Origin: DAOTTX01 sp034437515
GTDB taxonomy: Bacteria > Chloroflexota > Anaerolineae > Aggregatilineales > Phototrophicaceae
Assembly (NCBI GenBank): GCA_034437515.1
Contig: DAOTTX010000438.1
Coordinates: forward strand, 1 to 39,345
DNA length: 39,345 bases
Direction: 5' to 3'
Below the pieces are notes generated by a model, which worked only from the letters and a program-made list of their open reading frames with translations, was not told the DNA's origin and did no database searches. This document shows positions 1-8,697 of this stretch, one piece after another; the first letter of the stretch is position 1; every line of letters starts with the position of its first letter. The position numbers were made by a program, and so were the translations under genes.

Positions 1-18
1 ACAAAAACGACGGGCAGC

Positions 19-46
19 TTGTCCCGACCGGAAATCACGGTATAAT
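19..46 (+). promoter_or_regulatory. Candidate sigma70 promoter
   Basis: TTGTCC at 19-24 and a perfect TATAAT at 41-46 are separated by 16 bases. No convincing gene follows. The hairpin at 116-147 would end transcription after roughly 100 nt, so this promoter may drive a short RNA. The match is by eye only, and the window edge cuts off the upstream context. Confidence 0.35.
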
Positions 47-115
47 GAAGACTGTAGACGCAGGTGAGAATAATCGGGTGGCTGTGACCAATGGAAATCC
101 CGTCGCTCCCGTTTC

Positions 116-156
116 GGGTGTGTGCCAATTTAGAGTGATACACACCCTTTTCATTT
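116..156 (+). terminator. Candidate intrinsic terminator
   Basis: A perfect 8-bp stem (GGGTGTGT at 116-123 pairing with ACACACCC at 140-147) has a 16-nt loop and is followed by TTTTCATTT. The loop is long and the T-tract is interrupted, so this is plausible rather than certain. It would end the short transcript from the promoter at 19-46, or a gene to the left of the window. Confidence 0.35.
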
Positions 157-222
157 CCTCACTTAACCCTTCAATACATCATTTAGTGCCATCGCCGCAT
201 CATCCAGAACGATACCAAAGTC

Positions 223-435
223 TCAATGCAGCACAATACCAATCACACGATCATCATACACAAATACACAATCAACGATTTTGGCGACAAGCTGCTGACG
301 TGCTGCCAATACATCACCCACATTCTCACATTCCTGCCAGTAATGGTTAAAATTGCTCAACAGATCAGCGGATTCCATCAGATCATCACAATCCACCGGA
401 CGCAGTGATTTGATCTCACGCTGTAGTTCCTGTCT
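223..435 (-). pseudogene. C-terminal fragment of a large serine recombinase
   Basis: About 70 residues are readable, from RQELQREIKSL to the stop, ending in KIVDCVFVYDDRVIGIVLH. The pattern is LL-x-x-F-x-x-x-W, then an Arg-Gln-Gln-Leu helix, then a hydrophobic VFV-DD-RVIGI strand. This resembles the C-terminal end of resolvase/invertase-type large serine recombinases. The catalytic N-terminal domain and the recombinase domain are absent. The fragment begins in a different frame, at the point where similarity of the adjacent transposase piece ends (about 430). This suggests two mobile elements joined by deletion or insertion. The family call rests on a short stretch remembered by eye, so it is moderate at best. 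Confidence 0.45.
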
Positions 436-874
436 GATTCGGCTGTTCGTTGGCATCCACAATCGCCGCGACCTCGGGGAACTCCTGCATGAACTGATCC
501 ATTTTCTGCTTGCGGCGTGCCTTATCTGGCCACTCAATCTCGTCACTCAAGTTATCGCGCAGTACGGCCAACACTTGCTTCAGATTGCGACCGATGTTGC
601 TCTTATCCAAGCCGAAGATAAAACCCAGCACATCGTAAGTCGGATAGATGCGCAACCAGATCATTGCCATCAGCAATCGGTTACGCGCATCATGCTGGTA
701 CCGTCGTCCTGCCCCAACCGCCCGTTGGCGGTCGCGCAGTTCTAACTGTGCTTCGTTGTACCGCTCGATGTCGTCGCCGGTTTGTTGGTACAATTCATCG
801 AACTCACTGATACTCATCCCAGTCAGACTTCGAAAGACGGTCGGTCGGCGGTATAATTTCTCGTATACAGTCAT
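416..874 (-). pseudogene. Truncated IS5-type transposase, N-terminal helix-turn-helix domain
   Basis: A 152-residue reading frame starts MTVYEKLYRRPTVFRSLTG and contains the helix-turn-helix of IS5-group DDE transposases: a FDELYQQ segment, RLLMAMIWLRIYPTYDVLGFIF, then a LDKSNIGRNL recognition helix. Near its end VDANEQPNQ matches the place where intact family members enter the DDE catalytic domain with a V-D-[AG]-[TN]-E-Q-P signature. Instead of continuing, it stops within a few residues and runs into the serine-recombinase tail. All later catalytic Asp/Glu residues are missing, so it cannot transpose by itself. It may still be transcribed, but I expect it to be non-functional. Confidence 0.7.
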
Positions 875-1183
875 AATTTGGCGATCCTTGAGCGGCTCAT
901 GATGCTTAAGTTTACCTCCCTCAGTTCAATTGCGCAACAACTCTATTGAATGTAATGGTCATTGCAAGAGGACATGAGCATGACCGAGAAACGCAAGCCC
1001 AAGGAACGGTCACGCCGTTTTAATCGTCATCTGCTGTTAAACATACGACACTTTTAGAGTAGCGTTTTTGGCCCATATTTTCCTGGTTCGTATGGACGGA
1101 TCTCAGGTTTCATATGCTGGCATTGGGAGATGCGCTCTGCTATCATTCCGGGTTGATGATACACAGCGACGAGAGCCTGACTT
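875..1183. other. Intergenic stretch without a convincing gene
   Basis: This gap separates the transposase remnant from the rRNA methyltransferase. It holds one tiny frame (980-1057, 25 codons, basic: MTEKRKPKERSRRFNR) with a good AAGAGG ribosome site at 966-971. It has no recognisable family and could be debris of the mobile element. No tRNA, terminal inverted repeat or clear promoter could be identified. Confidence 0.5.
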
Positions 1184-2434
1184 ATGCTCATCAACTTAGA
1201 CCATTTGCCGCGCCCATCAGCGCGTAATATCGCCGTTCATGTGACGCCCGCCGCCGAACGGGCACTACGGAGTGGGCATCCCTGGCTGTTTGAGGGCGCT
1301 ATCCGCAAGCAGAGCCGCGAGGGTGCGCCGGGTGATCTGGCGGTGATTTTCGACGGTAACCGGGACTTCTTAGCGATTGGGCTGTATGATCCAGCCTCGC
1401 CCATCCACGTGAAGGTGTTGCAACATCGCCAGCAGACTCGCATTGATGAGACATTCTTCGCTGCACGGGTGCGGGATGCCATCGAACGGCGTGACCCACT
1501 GAACACCCCGACGACAAATGCCTATCGTTTGATCCACGGAGAGAACGACGGTTTACCCGGCCTGGTGGTGGATCGCTATGCGGCGACGTTGGTGCTCAAG
1601 CTGTATACATCTGCGTGGTTGCCACATCTTAAGGGGATCATCAAGGCACTGGATGAAAGCCAACCGCACAAGCGGCTCATCCTAAGAGCGAGCCGCAATA
1701 TCCAAGCCGATTTGCACCAACACGCGCTGCGGGATGGGTTGGCTCTGCGCGGCGATCTGCCTGATGCGCCGGTGACTTTTGTGGAAAATGGCCTGCACTT
1801 CGCCGCCGATGTGGTTCATGGACACAAAACGGGCTTCTTCTTCGATCAACGGGAGAACCGCGCCCGTGTGCGCGACCTCAGCGCCGGTCAGCGTGTGTTG
1901 GATGTGTTCGCTTACAGTGGCGGCTTCTCGGTCTATGCGGCGGCGGGTGGCGCGACTGCTGTGACCAGCCTGGACATCAGCGGCCCGGCGTTGGCGGCAG
2001 CACAGGCTAACATGGAGCACAATCAAGCGAACTCAAACGTAGCCGCATGTACGCATCGCGTGCTGGTGTCGGATGCCTTCGACGGCCTCGCAGATTTGTG
2101 TATCAACCAGCGCGAGACCTTCGACCTTGTTATCGTTGACCCGCCTTCCTTCGCCAAAAGCGCGGATGAGATCAACCGAGCATTAGCGGCTTACGCTCGG
2201 CTGACACCGCTGGCTCTGGATGTACTGGCTCCGGGGGGCACACTGTTAAGTGCATCATGTTCCAGCCGAGTAACAGCCGAAGCATTCTTCAACGTGGTGC
2301 ATCGAGCAGCAGCAGCCCACGGACGCCCACTCGACAAGATCGAACAGACAGGCCACGCGCTAGACCATCCGGTAGGCTTCCCGGAGGGCGCATACCTCAA
2401 GTGCTTGTACGCACGTACACACGCTCGCCTCTGA
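1184..2434 (+). CDS. rlmI: 23S rRNA (cytosine-5) methyltransferase, RlmI/RlmK-like
   Basis: This 416-residue protein has the usual length and order for the class I SAM-dependent methyltransferases that methylate cytosine in 23S rRNA. A PUA-like RNA-binding domain occupies about residues 18-90 (HPWLFEGAI, then the beta-rich stretch ending IHVKVLQH). A central EEHEE-like part contains HGENDGLPGLVVDRY. The Rossmann methyltransferase domain has KTGFFFDQRENR, the SAM-binding VLDVFAYSGGFSVYAA, the acidic end of beta 2 (SLDIS), motif IV VDPPSFAKS and a late Cys in LLSASCSS. All key motifs are present, so the enzyme should be active. It stands alone on the plus strand between a mobile-element remnant and a convergent gene, so it is probably monocistronic. 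The exact target base (RlmI versus RlmK-like) cannot be decided from sequence. Confidence 0.9.
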   Translation: MLINLDHLPRPSARNIAVHVTPAAERALRSGHPWLFEGAIRKQSREGAPGDLAVIFDGNRDFLAIGLYDPASPIHVKVLQHRQQTRIDETFFAARVRDAIERRDPLNTPTTNAYRLIHGENDGLPGLVVDRYAATLVLKLYTSAWLPHLKGIIKALDESQPHKRLILRASRNIQADLHQHALRDGLALRGDLPDAPVTFVENGLHFAADVVHGHKTGFFFDQRENRARVRDLSAGQRVLDVFAYSGGFSVYAAAGGATAVTSLDISGPALAAAQANMEHNQANSNVAACTHRVLVSDAFDGLADLCINQRETFDLVIVDPPSFAKSADEINRALAAYARLTPLALDVLAPGGTLLSASCSSRVTAEAFFNVVHRAAAAHGRPLDKIEQTGHALDHPVGFPEGAYLKCLYARTHARL

Positions 2435-2654
2435 CTGTAGAATTTCTTCCAGCCGATGATGGGCAGGTGACGGTGTGTCAGATAACGCGGTGATCTCGGC
2501 AAGCCAGTCATCATTACCTATTGCATATAGGTCACTTGATAACAAGTGCCACCGCAGCAATGCAACTGATGGACGAGATCACTGGCCACTGCGTCTACTG
2601 GCGAGTCAACTGGTGGAATCTCAAACGGATCGCGGGACAACAAAAGGGCAACAA

Positions 2655-2695
2655 AACAAAAGCCCCCTGCCTCTCGTCGATAGGGCTAGGGGGCG
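2655..2695 (-). terminator. Intrinsic terminator of the beta-helix gene
   Basis: GCCCCCT at 2662-2668 pairs with AGGGGGC at 2688-2694, with possible extra inner GCC/GGC pairing. Read on the minus strand, the hairpin lies 6 bases past the stop codon at 2701 and is followed by a T-rich run (the + strand reads caacaaaacaaaag). This is a normal terminator for the gene at 2701-5286. A plus-strand role for rlmI is less likely because T's are lacking on that side. Confidence 0.7.
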
Positions 2696-2700
2696 ATAAC

Positions 2701-5286
2701 TTACTCGATGGTGAATGCTTCGCCATCCGTCCAACCAACTTCGTTGAAGCCACCCGGCCCCCACGCCTGCACATACCAGATGTAATCACCGGGTGCGAGA
2801 GACATATCATCTAACGTGAGTGTGCAGGTGCCGCCATTGGTACAGCCTAACGTATTCGCCAGATGCCAGCCGTAGTGCTGCTGCGCGTAATCCGGCGCAT
2901 CAGAGCCAATCCACACCTCATAGCCGGTGGTGCGGTTGTTGTTGCCCTGCGTCCAGGTGTAGGTGGTGCCGCTGCCGTTGACCTGGAGATCAGTCATTGG
3001 GCGAGCAGGCTGGTCGCTATAGCTAAACTCACCCGGCCCGCCCCAACCGGAAGCGCCGCCCGTGCTGAATCCGCCCGGACCCCAGGCCTGCATCCATACC
3101 TGATAGTCCCCGGCGACTGGATAGACATCGGGATGGAAACTGCACTGTGCGCCGCCGCAGAGTTCATCGGTGGCTTCTACCCAGCCGAAGAACAACGTCG
3201 TGCTGCTGTTGCCGATCCAGATTTGATACCACATGCTGTTGGTATCGTTCGACCAGTTCACCACCGGGCGACCCTGCCCCGCGTTTACTGACGGGTTCGG
3301 GGTGCGTGCGTTGGGAATGTTGACGCTGAAGCCCGGCCCAAAAGCATACGTAAGGTTGGGGCTACCGTTATACGCGGCGACCGTCCAGCTATAATCTCCG
3401 CTGAGCAAGCCCAAAGGCAGCGTGGTGATCTCACCGTAGGCCTGCGCGGGGTCGTCCCCGGCTTTCACCGAGCAAGTAGTGCCGGAGCAGATCTCGTTAG
3501 CGTCGTACCATGCGTTGAAGACTGCACCGTTCGGCCCGCCGATGTAGAGATTGTACCAACTCGCGGTCGTGTCGCTGTTCGTCCAGCTAAAGTTAGGATG
3601 TACCGGGGCGCTGCTCAACCCGCCGGAGACGTCCAGATTAGTGATCGACGAGACATGACCGGATTCATAAGCACCCACATCGCAGACCGCGCTGCCGTCA
3701 CCGTTACCGTCCATCGGGCGCGGTTGCCCTAACTGGTCCACACCGCTGACCGGGGCGGCAGCACAGGCGACGTTACTGCCGTTGTCAATCGCCGGACTGC
3801 CTGCCTGCAACGGCAGCACACCATCGCCGTTCAAGTTGCCGAGTTGCGGCTGCGCGACCGCGATCCCCGGCACACAGTAGACATCATTACTACCGCTGCG
3901 GTCGGGATACTGAATGTTATTGCCGCCGTTGCGGGCCTGCTGGGCGCACTGCTGGCGTCCAGTACCGTTACCACCGCGATCTAAAGCAGTGTTGTTGGCG
4001 ATGATGGTATTGGTCATCGTGCCGTTGCTGCCGAACACGCCGCCGCCCATCCACCCGGCGGTGTTGTTGGCGATGGTCAAGTTAACCAGCTTGTAAGCCG
4101 GATTGCTGTCATTGTTGGAAAGATACATCGCGCCACCGCGCCCGCGGGAATAGTTCGGCCCGTTGACGATGGCCTCATTGTTGACAAACGTACTGTTGGC
4201 GATGGTTACCTGGGCCACCTGCGGGAATGCCACCGCGCCGCCGTCGCCGCCGCTTTCTTCGCTGTCCACACTGTTACCGGCGAACAGGCTCCGTGTGATG
4301 TACACCGGGTTCGGGATGACGCCGTTACGCGGGGTGCTGCCGCCGCTGATTGCACCGCCCCAGCCGAGTGTACCGCCGACCACTGAATTGTTGGTGAACG
4401 TGCTTCGGTCAATGCTGAAGTAGCTGCGACGGTCGCTGTACAGGTTGACGTAAGCCACACCACCCTGACCGTCGGCCTGGTTGCCGTCGAATATGCTATT
4501 ACTGATGATGATGCTGCCGTTGCCACGGAAGATCGCGCCGTCCACGTATAACGCACCACCATACCCACCGTGCGGGTCACCGAGTTCGACGTTGGTAGCC
4601 ACATTGTTGTAAAACTCGCTGTTAGTGATGGTGATGTTGCTGCCCAGCCCATGCAGGGCACCGCCAGCGGCACCATCGGCGCGGTTGCCGCTGAAGGTGC
4701 TATCGCTGACGTTCAAAACACCGCCGAGGATGTAAATCGCCGCGCCACCGTAATCGTAGGCGTACTCCTGCGGGGAGGTCTGCGTCAGGCGATTGTCGGT
4801 AAACGTGACGTTCTCGACGTTGAGTGTCGGCAAGTCCTGGTCAAAGTTGGCGCTCTGGTTGCGAACATGCACCGCTGCACCGTTGGATTCTGCCCGGACG
4901 CCCGTCCGCGATGCGCCGGTGATGGTCAGGTTACGCAGCGTGACCGTCCGGGCGGCGTTGTAGCCCCACGTCCGGAACTCAATAATGCGCGTGCCGGAGG
5001 TGCCTTCTAGCGTAATCCTATTGCCTCCGTCCAACACAGTATCCCACTTTTCGAATTGCAGCGTGGTCGAAATAGGAATGGTGACGTTACCGCTGCCACA
5101 GTTAAATGTAATCATCCCGCCACCGTCTAGCGCGTTGATTAGCGCCTGGTTGGTGCAGCTCGCGGCGGTGCCATCGCCGACCACGCCCCCGGCGGCTGCG
5201 GGGGTAGGCCGCGCCAACGTTATGACTGTCATCATCATGATAACGAGGACAACTGCCCACACACGAATAGAGCGTAGATTAAACAT
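2701..5286 (-). CDS. Secreted right-handed beta-helix protein with three C-terminal Trp/Cys modules
   Basis: I prefer the internal ATG at 5286, giving 861 aa. It has an AAGGG site 7 bases upstream and begins a clean Sec signal (MFNLRS, hydrophobic core VVLVIMMMTVITLA, AAA cleavage region). An in-frame ATG at 5334 adds 16 residues in front. The mature protein starts with a CTNQALINALDGGG-type segment, then many parallel beta-helix coils rich in F-x-N-N and GGA repeats. It then has a choice-of-anchor-Q-like end (GSPAIDNGSNVAC, DVGAYESG). The last ~280 residues (about 2704-3620) form three repeats of WY-x-x-WIG, two Cys, then GDYxWxxQAWGPGGF. The same module closes the protein at 35065-38184. 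Such proteins are exported adhesins or polysaccharide-binding proteins; enzymatic activity is possible but no catalytic residues were recognised. Confidence 0.8.
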   Translation of the reverse strand: MFNLRSIRVWAVVLVIMMMTVITLARPTPAAAGGVVGDGTAASCTNQALINALDGGGMITFNCGSGNVTIPISTTLQFEKWDTVLDGGNRITLEGTSGTRIIEFRTWGYNAARTVTLRNLTITGASRTGVRAESNGAAVHVRNQSANFDQDLPTLNVENVTFTDNRLTQTSPQEYAYDYGGAAIYILGGVLNVSDSTFSGNRADGAAGGALHGLGSNITITNSEFYNNVATNVELGDPHGGYGGALYVDGAIFRGNGSIIISNSIFDGNQADGQGGVAYVNLYSDRRSYFSIDRSTFTNNSVVGGTLGWGGAISGGSTPRNGVIPNPVYITRSLFAGNSVDSEESGGDGGAVAFPQVAQVTIANSTFVNNEAIVNGPNYSRGRGGAMYLSNNDSNPAYKLVNLTIANNTAGWMGGGVFGSNGTMTNTIIANNTALDRGGNGTGRQQCAQQARNGGNNIQYPDRSGSNDVYCVPGIAVAQPQLGNLNGDGVLPLQAGSPAIDNGSNVACAAAPVSGVDQLGQPRPMDGNGDGSAVCDVGAYESGHVSSITNLDVSGGLSSAPVHPNFSWTNSDTTASWYNLYIGGPNGAVFNAWYDANEICSGTTCSVKAGDDPAQAYGEITTLPLGLLSGDYSWTVAAYNGSPNLTYAFGPGFSVNIPNARTPNPSVNAGQGRPVVNWSNDTNSMWYQIWIGNSSTTLFFGWVEATDELCGGAQCSFHPDVYPVAGDYQVWMQAWGPGGFSTGGASGWGGPGEFSYSDQPARPMTDLQVNGSGTTYTWTQGNNNRTTGYEVWIGSDAPDYAQQHYGWHLANTLGCTNGGTCTLTLDDMSLAPGDYIWYVQAWGPGGFNEVGWTDGEAFTIE

Positions 5287-5488
5287 GGACAAACCCTTGT
5301 CTATAAATACAAAGTTACTCTTACCATAACGCAATCTCGCGTCTATGCGGGGTAGAAACTGAAAACCTTTGTCTAGAGGTCTTTACAAAAGCGGCGACAA
5401 ACAGAAGCAGGAGCAGTTTAAAAACTCTGGTTCTAACTTTCTTTAGTTTCCGCTAAATCTGCATGAAATTTGACAATGGGTAAGTCTC

Positions 5489-5524
5489 GTGGCAATTGAT
5501 GAAGCTTCAACTTCACATTGCCAC
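5489..5524. repeat. Nested inverted repeat in the divergent promoter region
   Basis: GTGGCAAT at 5489-5496 pairs perfectly with ATTGCCAC at 5517-5524, and the spacer contains a 10-bp palindrome TGAAGCTTCA at 5500-5509. The element sits midway in the 397-bp gap between the beta-helix gene (leftward) and the SNF2 gene (rightward). That placing suits an operator or a transcript hairpin shared by the divergent genes. No binding protein can be named. Apart from this and the promoter at 5623-5651 I see nothing else in the gap. Confidence 0.4.
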
Positions 5525-5622
5525 AATCTTCGTTGAGTTATCTCTCCACTGATGAATGCACATCTTCCTTTGTGGTCCGGCAGCACAAACCTCCCTTATC
5601 TGCAATAATCGCTGCATAACCT

Positions 5623-5651
5623 TTGATTACGACAGAGCGATGCCGTAAAAT
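5623..5651 (+). promoter_or_regulatory. Sigma70-like promoter of the SNF2-SWIM operon
   Basis: TTGATT at 5623-5628 and TAAAAT at 5646-5651 have the optimal 17-base spacer. Transcription would start near 5658, leaving a leader of about 26 nt with GGAG ahead of the ATG at 5684. Confidence 0.5.
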
Positions 5652-5683
5652 AGTGTTCCGTCATTAAATGGAGCACGACAGAT

Positions 5684-8600
5684 ATGCATATCTTGCATGG
5701 CACATGGATACCTGAACTCGAAAAATTCGCTGTCTGGGCAGAAGACACGGCAGTTGAACCAAGCTATCTTAAAGGACGACGCGGTAAAATTGCGCCGCAT
5801 CCCTTCGCCATAGATAAAGAAGCGATCCTGAGCCACATCGAACAATGGACGACTGACGCGCGTGCGTTTTCGGATGTGATTACCATCTGGTTACCCGGCA
5901 AAAGTAAAAAGGTACAACCGTCTCCCCAGGCACAGGCTACCGGAGCAGTTCCGCTCGAAGACAAGGTTGATTTGATGGTCTGGCGGGCGGATACGGCACT
6001 TCTCGATCCAACGGATGCGCTGGATTTTCTGTTGCAACTTCCGGAACAGGGCGAACGCGGCATACAATTGGGCGATGATCTGTGTTTCTGGCAGCAAATC
6101 GCGTTGTTGGCCGTCAACTGTCTGGTAGAAGGGCGCTTCATTCCGGCATTATCACGCGAGGGGAAGCAGTATCACGCTTATTGGGAACCGCGCCCCGACC
6201 CTGCCATTGTTCAACAAATGGCGCTTGCGATGCCGGCGCTGTGCCGTGCGATGGCAGAAGATGTTCAAAATCCACCTGCGCCAGCAACCCTAATTAACCA
6301 TTTTCTTGACTTCGTCATCGGTACATTCATTTTAGAGCATTATTCATCACTTCGAGCGCCTAAAAACCCCTGGCTACGGGCATTAACCGGGCATGCACCC
6401 TTCGTTAGTGACAAGGCAAAAGATAACCAGCGGCTCTATGAGGCATGGAAAATCTGGCAGGCCTTCGGTGAACAGGGCGGCAACTTCAAGATTTGTTTCC
6501 GGCTGAGCGAACCTGAGCCAAACAAAGACGACTGGCACATTGATTACCTGTTACAAGCCAATGACGATCCCAGTTTACTGGTTGAAGCGCAAGAGGTCTG
6601 GTCAGCGGAATCGGTACACATTGATTACCTGGAATATCGCTTTCACCGTCCACAGGAGAAGTTACTTACAGGTCTAGGGCTGGCATCGCGCATGTTCGAG
6701 CCAATTGAGCGCAGCTTGCGACAGGCAAAACCAAGCGGGATAGACCTATCACGCGAGGAAGCCTATCTCTTCCTCACAGAAGCCCTACCCCTGCTGGAAA
6801 CCAGTGGCTTTGCAGTCCTTGTACCGAACTGGTGGGGTCGCCGCGCACATATCCGCGCTCGTGCAAAAATCAAAGGGCAGACCAACGAGCCGACAGGTAT
6901 ACTCACACGCGATTCAATTCTACGCTATGAATGGCAACTATCACTCGGCGGCGAAGCGATCAGTCGAGATGAATTTGAAGCGTTGGTCGAGTTGAAACAA
7001 CCACTCGTGCGCTACAAAGGCGAATGGGTTGCGCTTGACCCTGACCAAATTGACGCGGCGATGACGTTCTTCGAGCAAGCGCAAAACAGCGATATGACGC
7101 TGGAAGAAGCCCTCAAGACCCATGCCACTGATACAGATGTTGACGGTATTGAGGTCGAAAATACCGAAATCGAAGGCTGGCTGGAAGACGTATTCGAGAG
7201 GCTTTACAATCCTGAACAAACACCCTCACCGCCACCACCGAACGGATTACAGGCGACACTGCGCCCCTATCAACTGCGCGGATTCGGCTGGCTGGCACAG
7301 ATGCGACAGATGGGGCTGGGCGCGTGTCTTGCGGACGATATGGGGCTGGGCAAAACTCTCCAGACCATTACCGTCTGGCTGCACGAACGCGAACAGTTAG
7401 AGGTAAAGCATCCGGCATTGTTGGTCTGCCCAACGTCTGTCGTCGGCAACTGGCGGCATGAGATTCGCAAGTTCGCGCCGGCGCTGAAGGTGTTGACGCA
7501 TCACGGCGCAGACCGCTTACAGGATGAAGCATTCATCAAGGCAGTTGCCGAAGTCGATGTCGTCCTGACGAGTTATGCTTTGTTGCGGCGCGACCTTGAA
7601 ACGTTCCAACAGGTCGAATGGTCGGATATGGTGCTCGATGAAGCTCAGAACATCAAGAATCCATCCACCAAGATGGCGCAAGCGGCACGCAATATTCCGG
7701 CGGATTTCAAACTCGCCCTGACCGGCACGCCTGTCGAAAATCGGCTGACAGAATTGTGGTCGATCTTCCAATTTCTGAACCCCGGTTATCTCGGCTCACA
7801 GAAGGCTTTCAAGTCAAACTTCGCCACCCCCATCGAACGCTACGGCGATCAGGAGGCGTCAACAGCCCTGAAGAAGCTCACCGCGCCGTTTATCCTGCGC
7901 CGCGTTAAAACGGATGCGTCCATCATCCAGGATTTGCCGGACAAGTTCGAGAACAAAGTCTATTGCACCATGACACCGGAGCAGGTCACGCTTTACGAGG
8001 CGGCGGTGCGCGAGGCGATGGAAGCGGTCGAATCGGCTGACGAAAACATGGCACGACGCGGCAATATCTTGCGAATGCTGACCCAACTCAAGCAGATTTG
8101 CAATCACCCGGCGCACTTCCTGAAAGAAGGGGCTTCCACGCCGCTGCCAGAACGCAGCGGCAAACTTGATCGCCTGACCGACATGATCGACGAAATCCGC
8201 GAAAACGGCGAACGTCTCTTGATCTTCACGCAATACGCGGAGATGGGCGATATACTGCAAACACATCTGCGCAAGTATCTGGTGGATGAAGTGCTGTTCT
8301 TGCACGGCGGTACGCCATCAAAGCATCGTGATGAGATGGTCAGACGATTTCAATCTCCACAAGGTCCGCCCGTGTTTATTCTATCGCTGAAGGCTGGCGG
8401 CACGGGCTTAACACTGACAGCGGCGAATCATGTGTTTCACTTTGACCGCTGGTACAATCCTGCCGTCGAGAATCAAGCAACGGACCGCGCTTTTCGCATC
8501 GGGCAGACCAAGAACGTTCAGGTACACAAATTTATCTGCTTAGGCACACTAGAAGAACGCATCGACGAGATGATCGAAAAGAAACAGGCATTAGCGGAGT

Positions 8601-8695
8601 CCGTCATCGGCAGCGGGGAAAGCTGGATTTCTGAACTGGATAACAATGAATTGCACGATTTGGTTGCATTGCGTCATGACGCAATGGAGGTTTAA
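5684..8695 (+). CDS. SNF2-family helicase/ATPase with bacterial SNF2-associated N-terminal domain
   Basis: This 1003-residue Swi2/Snf2 ATPase has the RapA/HepA-like bacterial layout. The N-terminal half (about 1-480) resembles the bacterial SNF2-helicase-associated region (LSREEAYLFLTEALPLLE, then a WWGRRAHIRARAKIKG segment). The motor begins near residue 525 (LRPYQLRGFGWLAQM). Walker A is DDMGLGKT with Lys557, motif Ia is LLVCPTSVVGNW, motif II is DEAQ at 652-655, and motif III is LTGTPVENRLTELWS. The second RecA lobe has LLIFTQYAEMGDIL, SLKAGGTGLTLT and ATDRAFRIGQ. All motor motifs are intact. It would use ATP to move along or remodel DNA-protein complexes. Two bases separate its stop from the SWIM protein gene, so the two are co-transcribed and probably work together. 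Its own role (repair, transcription recycling or defence) is unknown. Confidence 0.9.
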   Translation: MHILHGTWIPELEKFAVWAEDTAVEPSYLKGRRGKIAPHPFAIDKEAILSHIEQWTTDARAFSDVITIWLPGKSKKVQPSPQAQATGAVPLEDKVDLMVWRADTALLDPTDALDFLLQLPEQGERGIQLGDDLCFWQQIALLAVNCLVEGRFIPALSREGKQYHAYWEPRPDPAIVQQMALAMPALCRAMAEDVQNPPAPATLINHFLDFVIGTFILEHYSSLRAPKNPWLRALTGHAPFVSDKAKDNQRLYEAWKIWQAFGEQGGNFKICFRLSEPEPNKDDWHIDYLLQANDDPSLLVEAQEVWSAESVHIDYLEYRFHRPQEKLLTGLGLASRMFEPIERSLRQAKPSGIDLSREEAYLFLTEALPLLETSGFAVLVPNWWGRRAHIRARAKIKGQTNEPTGILTRDSILRYEWQLSLGGEAISRDEFEALVELKQPLVRYKGEWVALDPDQIDAAMTFFEQAQNSDMTLEEALKTHATDTDVDGIEVENTEIEGWLEDVFERLYNPEQTPSPPPPNGLQATLRPYQLRGFGWLAQMRQMGLGACLADDMGLGKTLQTITVWLHEREQLEVKHPALLVCPTSVVGNWRHEIRKFAPALKVLTHHGADRLQDEAFIKAVAEVDVVLTSYALLRRDLETFQQVEWSDMVLDEAQNIKNPSTKMAQAARNIPADFKLALTGTPVENRLTELWSIFQFLNPGYLGSQKAFKSNFATPIERYGDQEASTALKKLTAPFILRRVKTDASIIQDLPDKFENKVYCTMTPEQVTLYEAAVREAMEAVESADENMARRGNILRMLTQLKQICNHPAHFLKEGASTPLPERSGKLDRLTDMIDEIRENGERLLIFTQYAEMGDILQTHLRKYLVDEVLFLHGGTPSKHRDEMVRRFQSPQGPPVFILSLKAGGTGLTLTAANHVFHFDRWYNPAVENQATDRAFRIGQTKNVQVHKFICLGTLEERIDEMIEKKQALAESVIGSGESWISELDNNELHDLVALRHDAMEV

Positions 8696-8697
8696 GC

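Noticed and set aside
223..745. Plus-strand open frames opposite the transposase and recombinase remnants
   Set aside because: They lie wholly opposite the better-supported minus-strand fragments and show no family features.
980..1057. 25-codon basic frame with a good AAGAGG ribosome site
   Set aside because: Too short, no family recognised, and located in mobile-element debris; not enough to call a gene.
4206..4676. 156-codon minus-strand frame inside the beta-helix gene
   Set aside because: Low-complexity Thr/Val/Ala translation from another frame of a repeat-rich gene; shadow.
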